From contig CAMWME010000012.1 of the NCBI GenBank assembly GCA_947175325.1, forward strand, positions 1 through 44,439: 44,439 bases of DNA, written 5' to 3'. Shown here in pieces: positions 8,016 through 15,500 of this stretch. A model generated the notes under the pieces. That model was given only the letters and a program-made list of their open reading frames with translations, did not search any database and was not told the DNA's origin. The stretch is from an uncultured Clostridia bacterium. GTDB taxonomy: Bacteria > Bacillota > Clostridia > Christensenellales > Borkfalkiaceae. Made by a program: the position numbers and the translations under genes. Numbering within the stretch: position 1 is the stretch's first letter; each line of letters begins with the position of its first letter.

Positions 8016-9146
8016 ATGAAAATTGCACTTTACGGCGGGGCGTTTAATCCCGTTCATTCCGAACATTTAAATATCGTGCTTGCCGCAAAGGAAAAGCTTG
8101 GGCTGGATAAGATTATAGTTATCCCCACCAATATTTCGCCGCACAAAAAGGGCGTAATGTCCGCCCGCGGTAAGGATAGGCTTACAATGTGCCGCCTTGC
8201 CTTTGACGGTATCGAGGGCGTTGAGGTTTCCGATGTGGAACTCAAGCGCGGCGGCGTAAGCTATTCCTACGTAACTTGCCGCCACTTTAAAAAGCTTTAT
8301 GCCGAGGACGAATTGTACTTTATCGTCGGCGCGGATATGCTTAAAACCTTTGCACTGTGGAAAGAGCCGGAGGAAATTTTAAAGTGCGTAACCCTTGCCG
8401 TTTGCGCCCGTGAGGACGAATCTGAGCTTACGGCTGAAATAAAAAAATTCCAAAAGCGTTTCAAAAAAGACTTAGTAAATTTCGGTTACGTTGGTAAACC
8501 TGTAAGTTCAACGCGCGTAAGGACTCTTGCCGCTTTGGGTGAGGATACGGCGGGATTAGTGCCCAAAGGGGTTCGCCTCTTTATCCGTAAACGGCATTTA
8601 TACGAGCTTACCGAGCTTTTGGGCGTTAAGAAATATCTTCCGGAGGAGCGTTGGCAACACACCGTACGCGTTGCCGTTCTTGCGGCTGAATACAGCCGTG
8701 CGGCGGGCGTTTACGAAATTGACGCGATAACGGCTGCGGCGCTTCACGACTGTGCAAAATATCTTCCGTTAGATTCTGCGGAGCTGAAAAAGTTCGTGCC
8801 GCCCAAGGGCGTGCCCGAGCCGGTTATGCATCAATACAGCGGAGCCTTCGTTGCCGAGCATACTTTCGGCGTGAAGGACGAGGGGATATTGAACGCAATC
8901 CGCTACCATACCAGCGGCAGAGAGAATATGTCCAACCTTGAAAAGCTTATCCTTCTTGCCGATTTTTTGGAGGAAGGGCGGGATTTTGAAGGCGTTGACG
9001 GGCTTAGGGCAAAGCTTAAAGACGGGCTTGATAGTTGCCTTGTTGCCGTTTTAGAACATCAATTAAATTATTTGAAATCAAAGGGCGCAACGGTTTATCC
9101 GTTGACCGAACGGGCTTATAAATATATAAAGGAAAGTTTGATATGA
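8016..9146 (+). CDS. nadD-yqeK: Nicotinate-nucleotide adenylyltransferase fused to YqeK-type HD hydrolase
   Basis: Two enzymes in one 376-residue chain. Residues 1-195 are NadD, which adenylylates nicotinate mononucleotide in NAD synthesis: GGAFNPVHSEH at 7-17 and SSTRVR at 164-169 are the nucleotidyltransferase signatures. Residues about 205-376 are a YqeK-type HD domain, a family known to cleave diadenosine tetraphosphate symmetrically: His215, His244-Asp245, His272, His298 and Asp316 match the expected ligands. In Bacillus these are separate neighbouring genes followed by rsfS; here the reading frame is continuous and rsfS follows with a 4-nt overlap, so the fusion is natural. The start has no ribosome site and lies just 7 nt after a -10 box. 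Confidence 0.93.
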   Translation: MKIALYGGAFNPVHSEHLNIVLAAKEKLGLDKIIVIPTNISPHKKGVMSARGKDRLTMCRLAFDGIEGVEVSDVELKRGGVSYSYVTCRHFKKLYAEDELYFIVGADMLKTFALWKEPEEILKCVTLAVCAREDESELTAEIKKFQKRFKKDLVNFGYVGKPVSSTRVRTLAALGEDTAGLVPKGVRLFIRKRHLYELTELLGVKKYLPEERWQHTVRVAVLAAEYSRAAGVYEIDAITAAALHDCAKYLPLDSAELKKFVPPKGVPEPVMHQYSGAFVAEHTFGVKDEGILNAIRYHTSGRENMSNLEKLILLADFLEEGRDFEGVDGLRAKLKDGLDSCLVAVLEHQLNYLKSKGATVYPLTERAYKYIKESLI

Positions 9147-9493
9147 CAAGTAAAGAAAAAGCGTTATTAATTTGCGAATATTTATCCTCGAAAAAGGCTA
9201 AGGGTATCGTCTACATCGCGGTTGAACACAAAACCAGCCTTTGCGATTATTTCGTCGTAGCGGGCGGTTCGTCCAAAACGCAAGTTAAATCTTTGGGCGA
9301 AAATCTTGAAGAATTACTTGAAAAACAGCACGGGCTTACGCCCCGCCGCCGTGAAGGAATACGCGAAGGCAGATGGGCGGTTTTGGACTACGCCGACGTA
9401 ATAGTGCATATCTTCGGCGACGAAGAGCGCGACTTTTACAACTTGGAACGCCTTTGGGAGGACGGAGAAAACCTCGTCAGATACGAGGACTGA
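9143..9493 (+). CDS. rsfS: Ribosomal silencing factor RsfS
   Basis: A 116-residue protein of the iojap/RsfS family, which binds uL14 on the 50S subunit and blocks subunit joining under poor conditions. Characteristic segments are HKTSLCDYFVVAGGSSKTQV, GLTPRRREGI, GRWAVLDYADVIVHIF and REFY-like ERDFYNLERLW. Its ATG overlaps the stop of nadD-yqeK (ATGA), which implies translational coupling, and AAGGAAA provides a ribosome site. A strong terminator at 9509-9549 ends the unit. Confidence 0.95.
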   Translation: MTSKEKALLICEYLSSKKAKGIVYIAVEHKTSLCDYFVVAGGSSKTQVKSLGENLEELLEKQHGLTPRRREGIREGRWAVLDYADVIVHIFGDEERDFYNLERLWEDGENLVRYED

Positions 9494-9508
9494 GTTTATA
9501 AACGATAC

Positions 9509-9549
9509 GGGCGCGCGCCTTACTAATTAAGGTGCGCGCCCGCTTTTTT
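9509..9549 (+). terminator. Intrinsic terminator after rsfS
   Basis: A 14-bp stem (9509-9522 with 9528-9541, one G-T pair) with a 5-nt loop is followed by GCTTTTTTA. Since the next gene converges from the right and ends at 9548, it lies between two convergent genes. Confidence 0.9.
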
Positions 9550-9775
9550 ATTTTTTAAATTCGATTTCTTTGGGTTCGGAATAGTTTGCCCTTCTTGCCC
9601 GCTTTTTCTCGACTATGTAATAGACGGGTTCGGTTCTAGGGGGAGGGGGCTTTTTTTCTTCAACGGCGGGTGGCTTTCTTAAAGTGGTTATCCCGAGATA
9701 CGCAAGTTTTATAACTGCAACCAGAATAAAACAGAAAAGAAAGGTCAAAAACAAATACAAAATCCCCATAAACAT
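9548..9775 (-). CDS. Small single-span membrane protein with proline-rich tail
   Basis: I do not recognise this 75-residue product. It has one strongly hydrophobic segment at about 4-30, then a Pro-rich linker (KKPPPPRTEP) and a basic tail. The layout predicts a bitopic protein with a cytosolic or external charged tail. The ATG at 9775 has an alternative at 9769; no ribosome site is visible, but a TAAAAT lies six bases before the first ATG. It is convergent with rsfS and divergent from the deoC-like gene. Coding is supported only by hydrophobic pattern and the clean intergenic fit. Confidence 0.55.
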   Translation of the reverse strand: MFMGILYLFLTFLFCFILVAVIKLAYLGITTLRKPPAVEEKKPPPPRTEPVYYIVEKKRARRANYSEPKEIEFKK

Positions 9776-9850
9776 AGTTACATTTTATCCGCCGTAGGCG
9801 AAAGTAAATTGTAAAATTTTATCCGTTTATGAAGAATTAAGGAAAAGAAT

Positions 9851-10618
9851 ATGGACGAAACAGAGAACACGACCGCAACTTCACAGATATCACAGAGCGA
9901 AAAACTTCTCTATTCACAGTTTAGGCGCAAGATAAACGCCGAGGCGGCACGCTCGCAGATAAAGAAACTTGAATACGATTTGGCAACCGTAAAGGCGGGG
10001 ATTAACGCTCTCAAAGGCGCTTGCGCCGACGCAAACTCCTTGGAGCTTGGCGCGGTGTGCGTGCTTCCGTGCTTCGTTAAAAACTGCTCGGTATTTCTCG
10101 GCGCGGAAAGAAAGTGCGGGCTGGTTGCGTGCATAAGCTCGCCCCACGGCGGCGATGCAACCGCTATAAAGGTTAAAGCCGTCAAGCGTGCGTTGAACGA
10201 CGGCGCGGACGAGGTAGAGGTTACCGCCCCCGTGGCGCATATCCGCGACGGCAATTTTTCATACGTGAAAAAGGAATTCAAAAAACTGAGAAGGGCGGTA
10301 AAGCATAAATCTCTGAGAATAGATTTGGAGAGCAACCTTTTATCCCACGAACAAATTTTGCGCGTTTGCAACCTTGCCGCCGACTGCGGCGTCAATTCCT
10401 TGAAAACGAGTTCAAGCGCACTTTCGGGCGGGAACGAGATAGAGAGGATTAACGAGATTAAATCCGCCGTCAAAGATAAGTGCACTATTAAAGCGGAAGG
10501 TGTGGCAACCGTTTTGGAAATGTCAAGCGCAATAGATATGGGCGCAAGCGTAATAGGCAGCAAAAACGCCGCCGACGTTGCCCGCGCAATTCTCACCGCC
10601 GCAGAAGCTGATTTTTAA
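9851..10618 (+). CDS. deoC: DeoC-like deoxyribose-phosphate aldolase with altered active-site surround
   Basis: Resembles 2-deoxyribose-5-phosphate aldolase, the class I aldolase that makes glyceraldehyde 3-phosphate and acetaldehyde. The two key lysines are present: SLKTSS (matching E. coli Lys167, the Schiff base residue) and IKAEGV (matching Lys201). Differences are notable: Asp102 of the DEVD motif is Glu in GADEVEV, the GGVR phosphate loop after Lys201 reads EGVAT, and the final GASS reads GSKNA. A polar N-terminal stretch of about 15 residues precedes the fold. The substrate may therefore differ from deoxyribose phosphate. AAGGAAAAG precedes the ATG; a terminator follows at once, so the gene is probably monocistronic. 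Confidence 0.8.
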   Translation: MDETENTTATSQISQSEKLLYSQFRRKINAEAARSQIKKLEYDLATVKAGINALKGACADANSLELGAVCVLPCFVKNCSVFLGAERKCGLVACISSPHGGDATAIKVKAVKRALNDGADEVEVTAPVAHIRDGNFSYVKKEFKKLRRAVKHKSLRIDLESNLLSHEQILRVCNLAADCGVNSLKTSSSALSGGNEIERINEIKSAVKDKCTIKAEGVATVLEMSSAIDMGASVIGSKNAADVARAILTAAEADF

Positions 10619-10625
10619 AAATAAT

Positions 10626-10660
10626 CCCGTATCATTTTAAAAGTGATGCGGGAGTTTTTT
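10626..10660 (+). terminator. Intrinsic terminator after deoC-like gene
   Basis: CCCGTATCA (10626-10634) pairs with TGATGCGGG (10644-10652), one T-G pair, followed by AG and six T residues. Confidence 0.85.
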
Positions 10661-10668
10661 ATTTATGC

Positions 10669-10697
10669 TTGATATTTTTAAAAAACCGTGTTATACT
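10669..10697 (+). promoter_or_regulatory. Sigma-A promoter of 6S RNA
   Basis: TTGATA (10669-10674) and TATACT (10692-10697) with a 17-bp spacer. The predicted start point coincides with the first base of the closing stem of the RNA at 10704. Confidence 0.85.
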
Positions 10698-10703
10698 CTT
10701 TAT

Positions 10704-10850
10704 GCTCGATAATTTAATAGTGGGAAGTAATAACATTTTTCGCGTTCGTCAATAATGGAATGGGTACGGCATAGTTGTATCCTTATTTTCAGCATTCCGT
10801 TGTTGTGAACGAGTTGCCAAAAGTTCCGGAAAGCTGTTAAATTATCGAGC
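10704..10850 (+). ncRNA. ssrS: 6S RNA
   Basis: No open frame covers this stretch, but it folds as 6S RNA, which mimics an open promoter and binds RNA polymerase holoenzyme. A perfect 14-bp closing stem (10704-10717 with 10837-10850) encloses a large unpaired central bubble of about 25 nt on each side (10718-10742 and 10812-10836). An upper stem pairs 10743-10762 with 10793-10811 with a single bulged C and some G-T pairs, and a small apical hairpin lies inside 10763-10792. It has its own promoter and a downstream terminator. The call rests on architecture; a covariance-model search would settle it. Confidence 0.85.
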
Positions 10851-10874
10851 AAACTTTAAAGGGTACTTATGCGG

Positions 10875-10903
10875 GCGCTCTTTAAAGGGCGCTCTTATTT
10901 TTT
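10875..10903 (+). terminator. Intrinsic terminator after 6S RNA
   Basis: GCGCTC (10875-10880) pairs with GGGCGC (10887-10892) around TTTAAA, followed by TCTTATTTTTT. It lies between the 6S RNA and the lipoprotein start. Confidence 0.75.
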
Positions 10904-10931
10904 GCCCGCAAAAATTTTTTTGGAGGCAAAT

Positions 10932-12593
10932 ATGCAACACAACAGAAAACTTTTGGCAATCTTTTTACTTTCGGTAATTGCATTGTGTGCGTTCGCGTTT
11001 GCGGGCTGCCATAGGCACATTCACGAGATTAGATACAAAAACCCGACTTGCACTGAGGCGGGCTTTTACGAGGACTTTTGTCCGAACTGCGGATATATTC
11101 ACGAAAGCTATCAAACGGGCCCCGCGTTAGGGCACGACTACGACGGCGGTTATTGTGAAAACTGCGGCGAACCCGACCCCAACGATACCAGTCTTTCGAA
11201 TGATGCACAGAGCAAGGTTAGGCTGTCTGCAGACGGCACGCTTTCGTGGACGAAGCTGAAAAACGCCACGAAGTACGAGCTTATTATCACGACGACCGAC
11301 AGTGACGAGCCCGCGGTCTACACCTTCCCCAAAAAGCAAGGAAGCGCCAAGCTTGACGATTTGGGCGGCATGGACGACTATGGTGATAAAATTTACTTCC
11401 CCACGGGCAGAACATTTGCACGATTCGTTCACTACGAAATTTACACCGAAACGATAGAGGGCGAAAAGATAGAGCAAGAGGTCCCCATGACCGAGCAAGC
11501 CGACGAGTTCAGAGTATTGAAGCGCAACGGCGTTTACGAATTAGAAAGGCTGGGCTATGCGGACGAAAACTTGACTTTGAGCGGTTTTTGTTCCGAAGCA
11601 AAGCAAGGTGAAAGCGGCGAGTATTATCTCTACGAAGTGCCTTTAAACGAAAAGAACGAAAACGTTAAAGTCAACCTTACAAAACAAGTTAAGCTTGCTG
11701 CGGGCAACAAGGCGGCTTATTACAGAACGGCTGAGGACAGAGTAGGTAGCCAAAACGCAATAAGCTCGTTCGATTGGAATTATATGAATTTCCCCGCGGG
11801 CGCAACTACGATATATATGCGTTTGACGTTAGCCGGCGGCGGATATAAGGATTATAACCTTTGCATTTACGGGCTTAGGCATTTGGAAATTGCCAGATAC
11901 GCTGTAACAAGCAATATTTACAGGCAAGAAGTGGGTACGAAGTTCACGTGCCTCGAAGGCGATATTTTAACCAGCGAAGACGTTTGCCGAGGATTGAGGC
12001 TCGATACCTATTATTTAAGGGATTCCGAGTATAACTATTTGGGCAAGGTGGAATGTGATTATTATAAGTCGACTTTCTCGGGCGCAGACTATACGGTAAC
12101 TTATAGCGGAAGCAGCAGCGGGATAGAGCTTTATTTCCATACTGACCCGGACTTAAAGTCATTGTGCGACGAGGTAAAGGAAGCTTCAAATACTTACTTG
12201 GTACGCGAAGTATGGCAAAACAACGACTTGAAAGGTTTTAACTTAATTTACAAAACTTCTTCCACGGCAACCGAAGCGGTAATTCCTGCGGATATTAACG
12301 GAAGGAATATTCTTGCAGTCGATTTCGAATATGCACAAGTAAACACTATATCTATTATCGGCACTGTTTATAACTTGCCCAAGCTTACCCTTAATTTAAA
12401 CGTTACCACGATAAATTTGGGCGACGTTCGCCAGATAAGCACGGGCGCGTTCGTCGGGGCAAATTCAAACCTCGTTATAAACTGCGCGTTCGGTGAGGAA
12501 AGGGCGCAATACTTTGAAGCCAAATGGAATTATAAGGAACCTTTAAACCAATACAGCACCGCTAAATTTACCACAAATTATAACGTTCAATAA
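10932..12593 (+). CDS. Surface lipoprotein with Cys-rich N-terminal region and BspA-like C-terminus
   Basis: A 553-residue exported protein. The first 26 residues are a lipoprotein signal peptide with the lipobox FAGC (lipidated Cys26). Just after it comes a small Cys/His region (C40, CPNC at 50-53, CENC at 75-78, and PALGHDY), of the kind that clostridial surface proteins carry as short zinc-ribbon-like repeats. The middle has no family I recognise. The last ~85 residues look like a BspA-type leucine-rich repeat end (IPADINGRNILAVDF, GAFVGAN, EAKWNY). I chose ATG 10932 with GGAGG upstream; the frame is open to 10869 but that part is the 6S RNA terminator. The ligand is unknown. Confidence 0.85.
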   Translation: MQHNRKLLAIFLLSVIALCAFAFAGCHRHIHEIRYKNPTCTEAGFYEDFCPNCGYIHESYQTGPALGHDYDGGYCENCGEPDPNDTSLSNDAQSKVRLSADGTLSWTKLKNATKYELIITTTDSDEPAVYTFPKKQGSAKLDDLGGMDDYGDKIYFPTGRTFARFVHYEIYTETIEGEKIEQEVPMTEQADEFRVLKRNGVYELERLGYADENLTLSGFCSEAKQGESGEYYLYEVPLNEKNENVKVNLTKQVKLAAGNKAAYYRTAEDRVGSQNAISSFDWNYMNFPAGATTIYMRLTLAGGGYKDYNLCIYGLRHLEIARYAVTSNIYRQEVGTKFTCLEGDILTSEDVCRGLRLDTYYLRDSEYNYLGKVECDYYKSTFSGADYTVTYSGSSSGIELYFHTDPDLKSLCDEVKEASNTYLVREVWQNNDLKGFNLIYKTSSTATEAVIPADINGRNILAVDFEYAQVNTISIIGTVYNLPKLTLNLNVTTINLGDVRQISTGAFVGANSNLVINCAFGEERAQYFEAKWNYKEPLNQYSTAKFTTNYNVQ

Positions 12594-12598
12594 AAGTG

Positions 12599-12627
12599 GG
12601 CGCCCCGTTTCGCTGAAACGGGGCGCC
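12599..12627 (+). terminator. Intrinsic terminator between lipoprotein and helicase genes
   Basis: A perfect 13-bp stem (12599-12611 with 12615-12627) with a GCT loop is followed by TATTAATTTTA. It lies between two convergent genes and can act on both, though the T-tract is modest on either side. Confidence 0.8.
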
Positions 12628-12635
12628 TATTAATT

Positions 12636-13850
12636 TTACCTCAATAAAACCAAATTCTTTTTTGCGCGGGTTATCGCGGTGTACAGCCAGCGGCTTTTGT
12701 CCTCTTTAAAGCAAAAGCTTTCGTCGAATACGACGGCGTTGTCAAACTCGCTTCCTTGCGCCTTGTGGCAAGAAATGCAGTAGCCGTATTCGAATCTGTT
12801 CAGCGTGAATGCACCGGTTACTTCGCCTTCCTCGTCAAACTTTTCAAAGTAGTCGCCGCGCTTGTAGCGGTAGTAGCCTTCGGTAAAAATTCCCGTATCT
12901 ATTGGCAAAGCCTCGGGGCAGTTCTCGTCAAGAAAGTCTGGCTTAAACTGTATAAACCCAATCTGCTTGTCTTGGTCGTAAAACGGCTCGATAACCGTTC
13001 CGATAATCCCGTTTACCATATTGAACCGCATCTCACGGTCAATAAAAGTTTCCCAGTTGTTCTGCGTGCAAATAAGCTTTTCACCGCTCTGCGGCAAGCC
13101 CGAAAAGCCCTTTAACGCTCGGATTTCGTCGTTAATCTGTGCCCGCGTCTTGTTCGTGCCGCAAATAATTTGGTCGGCTTTAAAAAGGCAAGTCTTGCGC
13201 TTTTCACCCGTAAACAGCCGCTTGCTCATAACCAAAACGCTGTTGCCGTATCTGCCGAACGGTATGTATTTCCCCTCGCGCGCCATTTCTGAAAGCATAA
13301 TAATGGGGTTGCCGAGGTTCTGCCTTACTATAGTTTTTAAAGTGTAATCGGGCGCGGAAAGAAAACCGTTCAACCCCTCGACGGGCGGCAGCTGCGCGTT
13401 GTCCCCGCATATAAGAATTTTTACGCCGAACTCTATTAAATCGTACAACACCTCGTCTGAAACCATCGAGGCCTCGTCCAAAACGATTAGCTTTATACGC
13501 TTTTCAATACTTTCACGCCGCTTGAAAATCAGCTTTTCAACGGTAATTTTTTTGCCGTTCAGCTCGATTTCGGTTTCTTGAACGAGCGAAGTATAAATTA
13601 GCTTGTGAATAGTGGTGGCGTGTATTCCCGAGCGGATAAGCACGGTTGCCGCCTTGCCCGTAGGCGTAACGAAGGCGGCGGTGTCCTCGGGCACCAACCC
13701 CAAAACTTCGGTTACGACGTACTTTAAAAGGGTGGTTTTGCCCGTGCCCGCATATCCCGCCAACACGAAAGCTTGCCTCGTAGAGTGCAAAAACCAATCT
13801 TCTATTAACTTGCAAGCCTCAATTTGGTCGGCGGTAAAGTCCTCACGCAT
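12636..13850 (-). CDS. Dda/RecD-like superfamily 1B DNA helicase
   Basis: A 404-residue ATP-dependent DNA helicase. It begins with a Q-like motif (FTADQIEACKLIEDW), has Walker A GYAGTGKTT at 32-40, motif Ia TPTGKAA, Walker B LIVLDEASM, motif III GDNAQLPPV, motif IV around VRQN and a C-terminal UvrD_C_2-type part with CHKAQGSEFD and YTAITRAKK. This fits the Dda/RecD2-like group but without the long N-terminal region of RecD2. I chose ATG 13850 because the open frame beyond it runs through a good promoter. No ribosome site is present, and the promoter places the start point on the ATG itself. It converges with the lipoprotein gene. Confidence 0.88.
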   Translation of the reverse strand: MREDFTADQIEACKLIEDWFLHSTRQAFVLAGYAGTGKTTLLKYVVTEVLGLVPEDTAAFVTPTGKAATVLIRSGIHATTIHKLIYTSLVQETEIELNGKKITVEKLIFKRRESIEKRIKLIVLDEASMVSDEVLYDLIEFGVKILICGDNAQLPPVEGLNGFLSAPDYTLKTIVRQNLGNPIIMLSEMAREGKYIPFGRYGNSVLVMSKRLFTGEKRKTCLFKADQIICGTNKTRAQINDEIRALKGFSGLPQSGEKLICTQNNWETFIDREMRFNMVNGIIGTVIEPFYDQDKQIGFIQFKPDFLDENCPEALPIDTGIFTEGYYRYKRGDYFEKFDEEGEVTGAFTLNRFEYGYCISCHKAQGSEFDNAVVFDESFCFKEDKSRWLYTAITRAKKNLVLLR

Positions 13851-13856
13851 AAAGGT

Positions 13857-13886
13857 ATTGTACCACACAAACAAAAGTTTTGGCAA
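13857..13886 (-). promoter_or_regulatory. Promoter of helicase gene, predicted leaderless start
   Basis: On the minus strand TTGCCA (13886-13881), an 18-bp spacer ending in TGG, and TACAAT (13862-13857) form an extended -10 promoter. Six bases separate the -10 from the ATG at 13850, so transcription should begin at the A of the start codon or very close to it. Confidence 0.7.
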
Positions 13887-13936
13887 CTGTGCGCGGCATA
13901 TTATTTAAAAATCGCGTAAAAAAATTGAAATCGCTA

Positions 13937-13965
13937 TTGACTATCTTGACTTGTTGAGGTATAAT
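13937..13965 (+). promoter_or_regulatory. Sigma-A promoter of pgi
   Basis: TTGACT (13937-13942), 17 bp, TATAAT (13960-13965). The leader to the ATG at 14013 is about 41 nt and carries a GGAGG ribosome site. Confidence 0.88.
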
Positions 13966-14012
13966 TTTTATCGTGGAAAAACTTGTAAAAGTTAATTTTT
14001 TTGGAGGAAAAG

Positions 14013-15449
14013 ATGGCATATAAAACCAAAGAATGGCGCAACAGTATGCGCGTAACCGTGGACTATAACTACATGATGGCAAAATCCCTCGGCGAAAAAG
14101 GTATAACCGATTCGGAAATCAAAGGGGTAAAGGACAAGGCTGAAAAGGCGTTCGATTACGTTATGTCTAACCGCGGCAAGGACGAGCTGTACATGGGCTG
14201 GACGGAGCTTCCCTATAATCAGGACGCTATCGTCGCAGACATTCTTGCAACCGCAAAGCAAGTTAGAAAGAAGTTTAAGTACTTCGTCGTTCTCGGCATC
14301 GGCGGCAGCGCGCTCGGTCCCATAATGGTGTTTAACGCGTTGAAGCACCTTCACTATAACGAGCTTCCCCCCAAGAAGCGCGGCGGCCCTAAGTTCTACG
14401 TAGAGGACAACGTCGACCCCGTCAGAATGCAAGCTTTGCTGGACGTAATCGTTCCCGAAGAAACTTGCTTTAACGTTATCTCGAAGTCGGGTGCAACTTC
14501 CGAAACGATGACGCAATTCTTAATTATTGCGGACATTTTGGAAAAGAAGGGTCTTAACCTTGCCGACCATATGATTTTCACCACGGACGAAAGCCGCGGC
14601 AACCTCATCAAAATCGACCAAAAATACGGCGGAAAGTTTAAAAAATACGTTCTTCCCGACGGCGTCGGCGGAAGATTTTCCGAGCTGTGCCCCGTCGGAC
14701 TTCTTCCCGCGGCAGTGCTCGGCATAGATATCAAAGGTATGCTTGCGGGCGCGGCGTATATGGACGGGCTTTGCTCAAAGCCTTCGGTTGCTAAAAACCC
14801 CGCTCTTGCTTGTGCAGTACTTCAATACGTAACTATGAAGCAAGGCAAAAACATTCACGTTATGATGCCTTACTCGGATAACTTAAAGCTTATGTCCGAC
14901 TGGTATTGCCAGCTTTGGGCGGAATCCCTCGGCAAAGCAGTGGACTACGACGGTAAGACCGTAAACGCGGGTACTACGCCCGTTAAATCCCTCGGCGTTA
15001 CCGACCAGCACTCGCAAGTTCAGCTCTATATCGAAGGGCCTTACGATAAGGTTATAACATTTATTTCCGTAACTAACTACGGCTGTGAAATGCCCATCGC
15101 ACACGGCTGTGAAGATATCCCCGACGTAGGCTTCCTCGGCGGACACACCATGCAAGAGCTTATCCAAGCAGAAAACAAGGCTACGGCGTACGCGCTTATG
15201 CGTGCGGGCAGAATGAATTACACCATCAACCTTCCCGAAGTAAACGCGTTCACCCTCGGTCAGCTTATGTTCCTTATGGAATTGCAGACGGCTTATGCGG
15301 GCGCACTTCTCAACATTGATACCTTTAACCAACCCGGCGTTGAAAACGGCAAAAAGGCTACTTTCGCGCTCCTCGGCAAGAAGGGTTACGAAGGTCAGAA
15401 GAAGGAAATGGACGACGCTCCCGCGCTTGATGATAAATATATAGTATAA
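14013..15449 (+). CDS. pgi: Glucose-6-phosphate isomerase
   Basis: Interconverts glucose 6-phosphate and fructose 6-phosphate. The 478-residue length fits the shorter Bacillota type. Motifs are GIGGSALGP in the first sugar-binding loop, ISKSGATSET in the phosphate-binding SIS region, GGRFSE and CPVGLLPAA, then an AHGCEDI segment and a C-terminal helix. I chose ATG 14013 because GGAGG at 14003-14007 sits just upstream; an upstream TTG at 14001 would put the ribosome site inside the gene. The unit has its own strong promoter and a hairpin terminator at 15462-15494, so it is probably monocistronic. Confidence 0.96.
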   Translation: MAYKTKEWRNSMRVTVDYNYMMAKSLGEKGITDSEIKGVKDKAEKAFDYVMSNRGKDELYMGWTELPYNQDAIVADILATAKQVRKKFKYFVVLGIGGSALGPIMVFNALKHLHYNELPPKKRGGPKFYVEDNVDPVRMQALLDVIVPEETCFNVISKSGATSETMTQFLIIADILEKKGLNLADHMIFTTDESRGNLIKIDQKYGGKFKKYVLPDGVGGRFSELCPVGLLPAAVLGIDIKGMLAGAAYMDGLCSKPSVAKNPALACAVLQYVTMKQGKNIHVMMPYSDNLKLMSDWYCQLWAESLGKAVDYDGKTVNAGTTPVKSLGVTDQHSQVQLYIEGPYDKVITFISVTNYGCEMPIAHGCEDIPDVGFLGGHTMQELIQAENKATAYALMRAGRMNYTINLPEVNAFTLGQLMFLMELQTAYAGALLNIDTFNQPGVENGKKATFALLGKKGYEGQKKEMDDAPALDDKYIV

Positions 15450-15461
15450 AATTAAAAGGAT

Positions 15462-15494
15462 AGGGCGGGCGTTTTCAAAACGCCCGCCCTTTAA
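15462..15494 (+). terminator. Hairpin terminator after pgi, abutting next start
   Basis: AGGGCGGGCGTTTT (15462-15475) and its exact complement (15477-15490) surround a single C, so the upper stem must open into a loop. The T-run is short (TTTAAATATTT) and runs straight into the ATG at 15501. Confidence 0.75.
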
Positions 15495-15500
15495 ATATTT

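Noticed and set aside
9910-10596. 228-codon open frame opposite the deoC-like gene
   Set aside because: It is the antisense shadow of a gene with recognisable aldolase motifs, and its product has no recognisable pattern.
10869-10931. Earlier start for the lipoprotein gene
   Set aside because: The 21 extra codons cover the 6S terminator and would hide the lipoprotein signal peptide; GGAGG points to 10932.
14001-14012. TTG start for pgi
   Set aside because: It would place the GGAGG ribosome site inside the coding region of the gene; ATG 14013 fits better.
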